A stretch of 38,991 nt of DNA from Rhodobacteraceae bacterium UBA6236 (lineage in GTDB: Bacteria; Pseudomonadota; Alphaproteobacteria; Rhodobacterales; Rhodobacteraceae). The translations under genes and the position numbers were made by a program. Below, in pieces: positions 1 through 7,718 of the stretch; the stretch's first letter is position 1, and each line of letters begins with the position of its first letter. Under the pieces are notes generated by a model. It worked only from the letters and a program-made list of their open reading frames with translations. It made no database searches and was not told the DNA's origin. The stretch lies in contig DJWG01000032.1 in NCBI GenBank assembly GCA_002440945.1, forward strand, positions 4,288 through 43,278, read 5' to 3'.

Positions 1-25
1 CGGGGGGCAGACAGCCCCCCGGTTT
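1..25 (+). terminator. Intrinsic terminator of a gene left of the window
   Basis: Bases 1-8 (CGGGGGGC) pair perfectly with 14-21 (GCCCCCCG) around a five-base loop, and GTTT follows. The stem may extend beyond the left edge. It probably ends the upstream transcript, so the ABC-system genes that follow may have their own promoter. Confidence 0.6.
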
Positions 26-86
26 CCCGCCCGCCAAACCTGTGAGAGGCTTTGAAATCCTGTCCTTATTATTCCTGACCGAGCAC

Positions 87-1259
87 ATGCAGATCATCCG
101 CCGCCTCTTCCCGGTCCTTCTCCTTGCCGCCACTCCGGCGCTCGCCGGGGTCGAATACCGTTCCGCGGTGCTTCGCGTCGATGCCCCCGGGCCGCTGCCG
201 ATCTCGCGGGTCGACCTGAAGCCCGCCGATCTGGGCTTTGCGGGGGCCGCTCTTGCCACCGCCGACAATGCGACGACCGGCACCTTCATGGGCCAGACCT
301 TCAGCACCGAAACCGTTACCGCCACCCCCGCCACGGCTGAAGCCACGATGACCGCGCTTCTCGACAAGGGCATCACCTATGTCGTCACGCTCGCCGATGC
401 CGCGACGACGGTGAAACTCGCGGATATCGCCGGGGACCGGGCGCTGATCTTCAACGCCAGCGCCACCGACGACCGGCTTCGCGGCACGGATTGCCGCGCC
501 AACCTCCTGCATGTCGCGCCCTCGGATGCGATGCTGACGGACGCGCTGGCGCAATACCTTGTGCTGAAACGCTGGGGGAACTGGGCGCTGATCTCGGGAA
601 GCCACCCCGAGGATCAGGCGCTTGCCGCCGCCTACCGCCGAGCGGCCGAAAAGTTCGGGGCGAAGATCGTCGGTGAAAAGACCTATGAAGATACCGGCGG
701 CGCGCGGCGGACCGATACCGGCCATGTCCTCGTGCAGCGCCAGATGCCGGTCTTCACGCAAGACCTTCCCGACCATGACGTGATCGTTGCTGCCGACCGC
801 GCCGGCGTCTTTGCCGACTGGCTGCCCTATCACACCTGGGGCGCGCGCCCCGTCGCGGGCTCGGCTGGGCTTGTTCCCGAAAGCTGGTCCCCGGTCCACG
901 AAGCCTGGGGCGCCACGCAGTTCCAGACCCGGTTCGAAAAGCTCGCCAACCGTCCCGCCCGCCCCGAGGATTACCAGGTCTGGATGGCCCTGCGCGCCGT
1001 GGGCGAGGCTGCGACCCGCACAAGGGGCGGCGACTGGCCCGCCATGCATGACTTCATCCTTTCGCCCGCCTTCGACCTTGCGGCCTTCAAGGGACAGAAG
1101 CTTTCGTTCCGCGACTGGGATGGCCAGCTTCGCCAGCCGGTGCTGCTGACGGCGGGTAAGGTCGTGGCCTCGGTCAGCCCGCAGGCCGAATTCCTCCATC
1201 AGGTCAGCCAGCTCGACACCCTGGGCATCGACCGTCCCGAAACGGAGTGCAAGAGATGA
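87..1259 (+). CDS. PQQ-associated ABC transporter substrate-binding protein
   Basis: A 390-residue periplasmic binding protein of the branched-chain amino acid binding fold, of the subfamily found with PQQ-dependent alcohol dehydrogenases. The start at 87 gives a clean signal peptide (MQIIRRLFPVLLLAATPALA, then cleavage near residue 20). An in-frame GTG at 42 would add 15 residues in front of it and is less likely. No strong Shine-Dalgarno precedes 87. The stop overlaps the next start (ATGA at 1256). The next three genes are a beta-propeller, an ABC ATPase and an ABC-2 permease, the standard companions of this subfamily. The ligand is unknown; an alcohol, an aldehyde or a cofactor is possible. 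The assignment rests on composition and context. Confidence 0.75.
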   Translation: MQIIRRLFPVLLLAATPALAGVEYRSAVLRVDAPGPLPISRVDLKPADLGFAGAALATADNATTGTFMGQTFSTETVTATPATAEATMTALLDKGITYVVTLADAATTVKLADIAGDRALIFNASATDDRLRGTDCRANLLHVAPSDAMLTDALAQYLVLKRWGNWALISGSHPEDQALAAAYRRAAEKFGAKIVGEKTYEDTGGARRTDTGHVLVQRQMPVFTQDLPDHDVIVAADRAGVFADWLPYHTWGARPVAGSAGLVPESWSPVHEAWGATQFQTRFEKLANRPARPEDYQVWMALRAVGEAATRTRGGDWPAMHDFILSPAFDLAAFKGQKLSFRDWDGQLRQPVLLTAGKVVASVSPQAEFLHQVSQLDTLGIDRPETECKR

Positions 1260-2230
1260 AGGCGTTCTTCCTTGGCGGTCTTTTCCTGATGGCCGCCGGT
1301 CCGGCGCTGGCGGACCGGATCTTCGTCACCAACGAAAAAGGCAACACCGTCAGCGTCCTGGACAGCGCGAGCCTCCAGGTCATCCACACGATCGAGGGCC
1401 TGCAGCGGCCGCGCGGCATCACTGCATCGCCCGATGGCAAGCACATCTATGTCTGTGCCTCGGACGACAATCTGGTGCGGGTCTTCGATTCCCAAAGCTA
1501 CGAGGAACTGCCCTCGCTGCCCTCGGGCGAAGACCCGGAGCTTTTCATCCTGCACCCCTCCGGCAATCCGATGTTCATCGCCAATGAAAACGACAACATC
1601 GTCACCGTGGTCGATATGAACACCCGTCAGGTGGTGGCCGAGGTGCCGGTGGGGGTCGAACCCGAAGGCATGGGCGTCAGCCCGGATGGCAAGATCGTCG
1701 TCGCCACGTCTGAAACCACGAACATGGCGCATCTCATCGACACGACATCGTTTCAGATCACCGGAAACGTGCTGGTCGACAGCCGCCCGCGCTTTGCCGA
1801 ATACACGCCCGACGGCAAGTTCCTGTTCGTCAGCGCCGAGATCGGCGGCACCGTCAGCGTGATCGACACCGCGACGAACGAGGTGGTGGAAAAGATCGGG
1901 TTCGATGTCGCGGGCATCCTGCCCGAAGCCCTGCAACCCGTGGGCATCAGGATCACCGGCGACGGCGCCAAGGCCTATGTGGCGCTGGGGCCGGCGAACC
2001 GGGTGGCAGTGATCGACGTCGCAAGCCGCAAGGTGAAGGACTACCTGCTGGTCGGCCAGCGGGTCTGGCAACTGGCGTTTTCGCCCGATGGCAAGTTCCT
2101 TTACACCACGAACGGCAATTCGAACGACATTTCGGTGATCGACACGACCAGCGATCAGGTCACCGTTTCCGTGCAGGTCGGCGAACAGCCCTGGGGCGTT
2201 GTCGCGGTCAGATCGGCCGAGGGGGGATGA
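1256..2230 (+). CDS. PQQ-catabolism-associated YVTN beta-propeller protein
   Basis: A 324-residue secreted beta-propeller. The ATG at 1256 gives the signal peptide MKAFFLGGLFLMAAGPALA; an in-frame GTG at 1247 is less likely. The body is a series of about seven repeats of roughly 40 residues carrying SPDGK-type turns and strands such as VSVIDTATNEVV, typical of the YVTN family. This subtype is known alongside PQQ-dependent alcohol dehydrogenase and the Ped-type ABC system. It should sit in the periplasm, perhaps as a scaffold for the dehydrogenase or transporter; no catalytic residues are evident. Both ends overlap neighbours through ATGA, indicating translational coupling. Confidence 0.85.
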   Translation: MKAFFLGGLFLMAAGPALADRIFVTNEKGNTVSVLDSASLQVIHTIEGLQRPRGITASPDGKHIYVCASDDNLVRVFDSQSYEELPSLPSGEDPELFILHPSGNPMFIANENDNIVTVVDMNTRQVVAEVPVGVEPEGMGVSPDGKIVVATSETTNMAHLIDTTSFQITGNVLVDSRPRFAEYTPDGKFLFVSAEIGGTVSVIDTATNEVVEKIGFDVAGILPEALQPVGIRITGDGAKAYVALGPANRVAVIDVASRKVKDYLLVGQRVWQLAFSPDGKFLYTTNGNSNDISVIDTTSDQVTVSVQVGEQPWGVVAVRSAEGG

Positions 2231-3000
2231 TGGACCGCGGGCCCCAGCCGATGACTCGGGCCGCCCCGGCAGCGGATGGTCCACCCGCGCTGGTGATCGA
2301 AAACGTCAGCCACCGCTTCGGCGCGTTCGAGGCGCTGACGGATGTGTCCTTCCGCGTTGGCCGCGGGGATTTCTGCGCGCTTCTGGGCGTGAACGGGGCC
2401 GGGAAGACCACGCTGTTCTCGCTCATCACCCGGCTTTACGACAGCACCTCGGGGCGGATCGCGGTCGCGGGTTTCGATGCCCGCCGCCAGCCGGGGGAGG
2501 CCCTGTCGCGCCTTGGGGTGGTGTTCCAGACCCGGGCGCTGGATGCCGATCTGACGCTGCGCCAGAACCTGGCATACCACGCGGCGCTGCACGGGATCGG
2601 CGGGCGCGCGGCCCGGACCCGCATCGCCGAGGTGCTGGCGCTCGTCGGACTTGCCGACAAGGAAAACGCCCGCGCCTCGACGCTGTCGGGCGGCCAGCAG
2701 CGGCGGGCCGAGATCGCCCGCGCGCTTCTGCACCGCCCCGAACTTCTGCTTCTGGACGAGGCCACCGCCGGGATCGACATTCGCGCCCGCACGGAACTTC
2801 AGGCCCTTGTCCGCCGCCTGATCGCCGAAGAAGGCGTCTCGACCCTTTGGGCCACGCATATCTTCGAGGAACTCGGGCCTGCCGATCATGTCGTCGTCCT
2901 GCACCGGGGCCAGGTTCTGGCCGACGCGCTGGCGGGCGATCTGGCGGGGCAGGGCACGCTGGCCCAGGCTTTCCTCTCCCTCACCGGGGAACACACATGA
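2227..3000 (+). CDS. ABC transporter ATP-binding protein, PQQ/Ped-type
   Basis: A 257-residue cytoplasmic ABC ATPase. The Walker A motif GVNGAGKTT lies near residues 54-62, the signature LSGGQQRR and Walker B LLLLDEAT follow, and the switch histidine is in ATHIF. The sequence resembles ATPases of ABC-2 exporters (NodI/CcmA-like), matching the ABC-2 permease encoded next. Start and stop overlap neighbours by four bases. Family knowledge links this subgroup to PQQ-dependent alcohol oxidation, for example the ped genes of pseudomonads. The transported compound is not known. Confidence 0.88.
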   Translation: MMDRGPQPMTRAAPAADGPPALVIENVSHRFGAFEALTDVSFRVGRGDFCALLGVNGAGKTTLFSLITRLYDSTSGRIAVAGFDARRQPGEALSRLGVVFQTRALDADLTLRQNLAYHAALHGIGGRAARTRIAEVLALVGLADKENARASTLSGGQQRRAEIARALLHRPELLLLDEATAGIDIRARTELQALVRRLIAEEGVSTLWATHIFEELGPADHVVVLHRGQVLADALAGDLAGQGTLAQAFLSLTGEHT

Positions 3001-3809
3001 GCCGCAGGACAGGCTGGGCCGTCGCCTTCACCGGCATCGCGAAACGCGAATTCCTGCGCTTCACCCATCAGCGCGAACGCTTCCTTGCCGCGCTGGTCCG
3101 CCCGCTCGTGTGGCTTTTCATCTTTGCCGCCGGGTTCCGCGCTGTTCTGGGCCTGTCGATCACGCCGCCCTACAAGACCTATGTGCTTTATGAGGTCTAT
3201 GTGGCCCCCGGCCTCTGCGCGATGGTCCTGCTGTTTTCGGGGATGCAGTCGTCGCTCTCAATGGTCTACGACCGCGAAACCGGCGCGATGCGGAGCCTGC
3301 TGGTCAGCCCCTATCCGCGCTGGTTCCTGCTGGGCGCGAAGCTTTTGGCCAGCGTCATGGTTTCGGTCGTGCAGGTCTACGCCTTCCTCCTGATCTCGTG
3401 GATCTGGGGGATCCGCCCGCCGTGGATCGGCTACCTGACCGTGCTGCCCGCGCTGGTGCTTTCTGGCGTCATGCTCGGCTCTCTCGGGCTGCTGATTTCC
3501 TCCGCGATCCGGCAGCTTGAAAATTTCGCGGGTGTGATGAACTTCGTCATCTTCCCGATGTTCTTCGCCTCAAGCGCGCTTTATCCGCTGTGGCGGATGC
3601 GCGAGGCAAGCCCGCTTCTCCACGATATCTGCGCCGTCAATCCCTTCACCCATGCCGTCGAACTGATCCGCTTTGCGCTTTACGGGCAGGTGGAACCATT
3701 GGCGCTCTCTGTCACTTTGGGATGCACGGTGCTGTTCTTCGCCGCGACCGTCTTCATGTATGACCCGGCCAAGGGCCTCTGGCGCGGCCGGAAAGGGGGA
3801 ACCGCATGA
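2997..3809 (+). CDS. ABC-2 type permease, PedC-like
   Basis: A 270-residue inner-membrane protein with about six hydrophobic segments, starting at the ATG that overlaps the ATPase stop. The stretch around VLLFSGMQSSLSMVYDRETG, followed by MRSLLVSPYPRWFLLGAKLLA, is the cytoplasmic loop typical of ABC-2 exporters (NodJ/DrrB-like). It pairs with the preceding ATPase. PedC-type permeases accompany PQQ alcohol dehydrogenases and are thought to move alcohols or products. The export-type permease sits in the same operon as an import-type binding protein, which is odd. The upstream part of the longer open frame (from 2199) is a shadow of the ATPase gene. Confidence 0.87.
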   Translation: MSRRTGWAVAFTGIAKREFLRFTHQRERFLAALVRPLVWLFIFAAGFRAVLGLSITPPYKTYVLYEVYVAPGLCAMVLLFSGMQSSLSMVYDRETGAMRSLLVSPYPRWFLLGAKLLASVMVSVVQVYAFLLISWIWGIRPPWIGYLTVLPALVLSGVMLGSLGLLISSAIRQLENFAGVMNFVIFPMFFASSALYPLWRMREASPLLHDICAVNPFTHAVELIRFALYGQVEPLALSVTLGCTVLFFAATVFMYDPAKGLWRGRKGGTA

Positions 3810-4426
3810 GCCGCCTGACACCGAGTGCCACCGTGCTGACTGCCATTCTGGCGGCAACCCTGCTCAGCCTGCCTGTTCAGGCGGCGGGAACGCCGGACCC
3901 GGACTGGCCCTGCATCCAGCGCCGCCAGCCGCAGATGTCGCTGGCCCAGGTCTGGTCGGGGCCAGCGCCCGATGCCACCGTCACCGCGCTTTCCCAAAGC
4001 CCCGAGGTGCAGGACATCGCAAGTCGGATCGCCCAGCGCCGCATGAGCCTTGAGGACGCCGAAACCCAGGTCGCAGATTTTGCCGCCAGCCATGACGCCC
4101 CTGCGCGGGTGGCGCTGTTCCTGGCGGCCTTCGACCATATCCAGACCACCCGGTCGCGGGTGATGGAGGGGATCACCCGCTATGCCCACAAGCAGGCCGG
4201 GATGGACAGCCGCATCAATGACCTGCGCCACCGCTTCGACGCGCTGAACGCCGCAAGCCCGCAGGACTTCGACGCGATCGACAAACTGGAAACCGAAATC
4301 GACTGGTCCACCCGGATCTTCCAGGACCGCCAGCAGGCGCTGACCTATGTCTGCGAAACGCCGGTGATCCTTGAACAGCGCGCCTTTGCGCTGGGCAAGG
4401 CCATCGCCGCACATCTGAAGGATTAG
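3806..4426 (+). CDS. Secreted protein of unknown function, linked to the ABC system
   Basis: A 206-residue protein with a signal peptide (cleavage near residue 26, after SLPVQA). The mature part is mainly helical by composition and has two cysteines, one in DWPCIQ near the start and one in TYVCET near the end, which could form a disulfide. I recognise no domain. It overlaps the permease stop by four bases and ends the first coupled block; a 123-base gap follows. Its position suggests a periplasmic accessory of the Ped-type transporter. Confidence 0.75.
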   Translation: MSRLTPSATVLTAILAATLLSLPVQAAGTPDPDWPCIQRRQPQMSLAQVWSGPAPDATVTALSQSPEVQDIASRIAQRRMSLEDAETQVADFAASHDAPARVALFLAAFDHIQTTRSRVMEGITRYAHKQAGMDSRINDLRHRFDALNAASPQDFDAIDKLETEIDWSTRIFQDRQQALTYVCETPVILEQRAFALGKAIAAHLKD

Positions 4427-4460
4427 CGCGCCGGCGGAACATCGCCTTTTGCGCGAAGAA

Positions 4461-4490
4461 TTGTCTCGATTCCTCTTAGGGATCGCTTAA
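4461..4490 (+). promoter_or_regulatory. Possible promoter for the LuxR/FIST/kinase genes
   Basis: TTGTCT at 4461 and GCTTAA at 4485, separated by 18 bases, lie in the 123-base gap before the response regulator. Similarity to the sigma-70 consensus is only moderate. A GC-rich segment precedes the strong Shine-Dalgarno (GGGGGGA at 4537-4543). Confidence 0.3.
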
Positions 4491-4549
4491 CATCACCGGG
4501 CCGGGCGGGGAGTGGAGGCTCCGCCGGGCCAAAATAGGGGGGAAATGCG

Positions 4550-5248
4550 ATGGAACACCGTCCATTCCCGCGGATCGCAGGCGATGCCCTGCGCGCGGAG
4601 CCTGCGCCTGTCAGCGATGTTCTTGTTGTCGACGACCATCCGCTGATGGCCGAGGCGCTGTCCATCACGCTGACTCATGCCTTCGGCCTGCGCCGGGTAC
4701 GGCAGGCGCCAAGCCTTGCCGTGGCCGAGGCGCTGATCCGCGCCGATGGCGTGCCGGATGCCGTGGTCCTTGACCTGAACCTGCCCGACGTGGCCGGGGT
4801 CGAGGGCGTGGTCAGCCTGAAGCAGAAGGCACTGGGTATCCCGCTGACCGTCATCTCGGCCGAGGTCGATGCAGGGATGGTCGCGGCGGTGCTGGCAGCG
4901 GGCGCCTGCGGGTATCTGTCGAAATCGCTGCCACGGGCCGAGATGATCGACGCCTTCCACCGCATGTGGTCGGGCGAAACCGTGGTGCCCGAAGGCTACG
5001 AGACGCAACCCGACGCGGCGGGCGAAGCCGCGGTGCTGGCCCATAGCCTTGCCAGTCTGACGCCCCAGCAGATGAACATCCTGCGCCTGATCTGTCAGGG
5101 ACGGCCGAACAAGATCATCAGCTACGAACTTTCGATCGCCGAAGCCACCGTGAAGACCCATATCGCCGCCATCATGACCAAGATCAACGTGCGCAACCGG
5201 ACGCAGGCGGCGCTCTTGGCCAGCAAGGCGCGGCTGTTCAGCCGCTGA
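4550..5248 (+). CDS. LuxR/NarL-family response regulator
   Basis: A 232-residue two-component regulator. The receiver domain covers about residues 23-145, with the acidic pair D28-D29, phosphoacceptor D75 in VVLDLNLPD, and the conserved lysine in GYLSKSLP. The LuxR-type helix-turn-helix is at the C-terminus (LTPQQMNILRLICQG through VKTHIAAIMTKINV). GGGGGGA at 4537-4543 is a good ribosome site six bases upstream. The stop overlaps the FIST gene start (TGATG). The neighbouring soluble kinase at 6384 is the obvious partner. Comparable regulators (FlhR/RfdR in Paracoccus and Rhodobacter, ErcS'/Era systems in Pseudomonas) control methanol, formaldehyde or ethanol oxidation. Confidence 0.9.
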   Translation: MEHRPFPRIAGDALRAEPAPVSDVLVVDDHPLMAEALSITLTHAFGLRRVRQAPSLAVAEALIRADGVPDAVVLDLNLPDVAGVEGVVSLKQKALGIPLTVISAEVDAGMVAAVLAAGACGYLSKSLPRAEMIDAFHRMWSGETVVPEGYETQPDAAGEAAVLAHSLASLTPQQMNILRLICQGRPNKIISYELSIAEATVKTHIAAIMTKINVRNRTQAALLASKARLFSR

Positions 5249-6384
5249 TGGAGAGGCCCCCTTCACCCCGCATCCGCCCCTGCGTCGCCTCGGCCACCGG
5301 CGATCTGGAGACTGTCGCCACCGCGCTTTCCACGGCCTTCGCCCGATGCGCCCCCGCACTCGTGCTTGTCTTCGCGCTGGACGGGGAAATGGTGGCCCCG
5401 CTGACGGGGCGGCTTGCCAAGGCTTTCGGCCGGGGCTGCCGGGTCGTCGGCTGTTCGTCGGCCGGGGGCTTCGACTTCGGCGGCTATGACGACGACCGGG
5501 TGATCGCCATCGCGTTCCCCGCGCTTGCCTTCCGGGCCGAGGCGGTGTGGCTGTCGCGCCTGCGTCAGCACATGGCGCTGGACTGGATGGTGGCCTTGCG
5601 CAGCATCGCCGAACGCATTCCGCCCGCGCCGGACAAGTCGCGCTTCGGCCTCATGTTCATCGACGGGATGAGCGGGCGCGAGGAACTGGTGACCACCACG
5701 GTCGATGCGACGCTGCCCGAACTTCTGGTCCTTGGCGGGTCGGCCGGGGATGGGCTGCGCTTTGGCCGCACCCATCTGGCGATGAATGGCGAAACCCGCG
5801 ACGAAAGCGCGATCTTCTGCCTGATCGCCACCGACTTCGCCATCGAGGAAGTGGTCTTCGATCATTTCGTGCCGGTCGGCGAAAAGATGGTCGTCACTGA
5901 CGCGGAACCCGACACCCGCGTGATCCGCGAGATCAACGGCGAACCGGCAGCCGCCGAATATGCGCGCCTGATCGGGCTCGACGCCGCGGATCTTGGCCCC
6001 CGGGCCTTCGCGGAAAACCCGCTTCTGGAACGCTCGGCCGGGCGGCATTTCGTCCGCGCGATCAGTGGCGTGACCGCGGATGGCGGGCTGTCGCTGATGT
6101 CCTCGATCCACACGGGCACGATCCTGACCATCGGCCGCCCGGAAAGCCTGACCGAGGGCCTGCGCCGCCGGATGGAACAGATCGGCCCGGCCGAACTTGT
6201 CCTGGGCTTCGACTGCATCCTGCGCCGGATCGCCGTCGAACAGGCAGGCGAACAGGAAACCGTGGGTCGCCTGTGCCACGACTACCACATCGCGGGGTTC
6301 AACACTTATGGCGAACAGCACGGGGGCATCCATGTGAACCAGACCTTTGTGGGCCTTGCCTTCCTTGAACGGCGGGGCATGTGA
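5248..6384 (+). CDS. FIST-domain sensor protein, NosP-like
   Basis: A 378-residue protein covering the FIST_N and FIST_C regions. The N-terminal half carries VVGCSSAGGFDFGGYDDDRV and LLVLGGSAGDGLRF, typical of FIST proteins. The C-terminal half ends with HDYHIAGFNTYGEQHGGIHVNQTFVGLAF, also a family hallmark. No membrane segment or signal peptide is visible, so it should be cytosolic. It lies between a response regulator and a kinase that lacks its own input domain, with one-base overlaps on both sides. In Pseudomonas aeruginosa the FIST protein NosP binds heme and nitric oxide and regulates the co-encoded kinase NahK. The ligand here could be NO or a metabolite of alcohol oxidation. Confidence 0.88.
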   Translation: MERPPSPRIRPCVASATGDLETVATALSTAFARCAPALVLVFALDGEMVAPLTGRLAKAFGRGCRVVGCSSAGGFDFGGYDDDRVIAIAFPALAFRAEAVWLSRLRQHMALDWMVALRSIAERIPPAPDKSRFGLMFIDGMSGREELVTTTVDATLPELLVLGGSAGDGLRFGRTHLAMNGETRDESAIFCLIATDFAIEEVVFDHFVPVGEKMVVTDAEPDTRVIREINGEPAAAEYARLIGLDAADLGPRAFAENPLLERSAGRHFVRAISGVTADGGLSLMSSIHTGTILTIGRPESLTEGLRRRMEQIGPAELVLGFDCILRRIAVEQAGEQETVGRLCHDYHIAGFNTYGEQHGGIHVNQTFVGLAFLERRGM

Positions 6385-7718
6385 TGCTGCGCGACGATGA
6401 CAGCCCCGTGCGCGCGGTGTCCAAGCTTCAGCGCATCAACGCGGCGCTGATGCACCGGCTGGAACGGATCGAGGAAAGCCGTGGCCCCGCCTATGCGCTG
6501 ACCCGCGCCGCTGCGGTGCTGGAACGCGAGGTCGTGGCGCGGAACTGCGATCTGGAACGGGCGCTGGCCGAACTCGCTGCGATCAACGCCGAACTTGCGA
6601 AGGCGCGCGAGGTGGCGGACGAGGCGAACCGCGCAAAGTCGCGCTTCCTGCGCGCGGCGAGCCACGATCTTTTGCAGCCCCTGTCGGCGGCGAAGCTTTT
6701 CCTGTCGCAGCTTGGCGAACTTTCCAGCGACCGGTTGCAGCGCGATCTGGTCTCGCACCTGACGGCGACCATCGATTCCGCCGAGGAACTGATCCGGGCG
6801 CTGTCGAACATCGCCAAGCTTGACAGCCAGCAGTTCCGCATGAACCCGGCCCCGGTGGCCCTTGGCCGGCTGTTCCGGCGGCTGGTGATCGACATGCAGC
6901 CGCTTGCCACCAGCCGGGGGATCGACCTGCGCTTCGCGGCGTCTTCCGTCACCGTCGAAAGCGACCCGGTGTTCTTGCGGCAGATCGCGCAGAACCTGAT
7001 CGCCAACGCGCTGAAATACACCACCGGGCGGAAGGTCCTGGTCGGGGTCCGCCGCGAAGGCCGCTCGGCCTGGCTTGAGGTGCTCGATCAGGGACCGGGG
7101 ATCGAGCAGAAGGATCAGGACCGCATCTTCCTGGAATTCGAACGCCTGTCGCGGTCCGATGAGCCTGGAACCGGGCTTGGCCTTTCGATCGTCCGCCGCG
7201 CCTGTCAGCAACTGGGCCACGCGCTTGAGCTTCGGTCGGAACCGGGGCATGGCTCGCGTTTCCGGGTCCGCCTTCCGGTCGAGGATGCCCCGCCCGCCGA
7301 TCCCGTCGCCGCGCCCGCCCGCCCGCGTCGTGGCGCCAATGCGGGCTTTGCCGGGCGGCGGGTGCTTGTGGTCGAGAACGACCCCGACATGCGGCAGGCG
7401 CTGACCTTCATCCTGAACGGCTGGGGGATGGAGGTGGAGGCCGTGGGCGCCGTCGATCCGGCCCGCGATGCGGCGGTGCGCATGGCGCCCGACCTGCTGT
7501 TGACCGATTACCGTCTGGACGGCGGCGAGACGGGGATCGAGACGATCCTCGCGCTCCGCCGCGATCTGGGCCGGGCGCTGCCCGCGCTGATCGTCAGTGC
7601 CGAATCCGCCGAGGCGATCCGGTGCGAGGTCGGCGGATTACCCGTCGAGATCCTTGAAAAGCCAGTGGGTGAACACGACCTGCGCCGCGCGATCCTTTCC
7701 GCGCTGGGGCGCGGATGA
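6384..7718 (+). CDS. Soluble hybrid histidine kinase (NahK/ErcS'-like)
   Basis: A 444-residue kinase without transmembrane segments. Residues about 10-85 form a helical, probably coiled-coil region. The phosphoacceptor is H94 in AASHDLLQPLSAAK, followed by a HATPase domain (NLIANALKY, DQGPGIE, GTGLGLSIV). A C-terminal receiver domain has VVENDPDMRQ and phosphoacceptor D375 in LLTDYRLDGG. I use ATG 6384, overlapping the FIST stop (TGATG), rather than the in-frame GTG at 6381. With no recognisable sensor domain it probably takes its signal from the adjacent FIST protein and passes phosphate to the LuxR regulator at 4550, directly or as a phosphorelay. Confidence 0.9.
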   Translation: MLRDDDSPVRAVSKLQRINAALMHRLERIEESRGPAYALTRAAAVLEREVVARNCDLERALAELAAINAELAKAREVADEANRAKSRFLRAASHDLLQPLSAAKLFLSQLGELSSDRLQRDLVSHLTATIDSAEELIRALSNIAKLDSQQFRMNPAPVALGRLFRRLVIDMQPLATSRGIDLRFAASSVTVESDPVFLRQIAQNLIANALKYTTGRKVLVGVRREGRSAWLEVLDQGPGIEQKDQDRIFLEFERLSRSDEPGTGLGLSIVRRACQQLGHALELRSEPGHGSRFRVRLPVEDAPPADPVAAPARPRRGANAGFAGRRVLVVENDPDMRQALTFILNGWGMEVEAVGAVDPARDAAVRMAPDLLLTDYRLDGGETGIETILALRRDLGRALPALIVSAESAEAIRCEVGGLPVEILEKPVGEHDLRRAILSALGRG

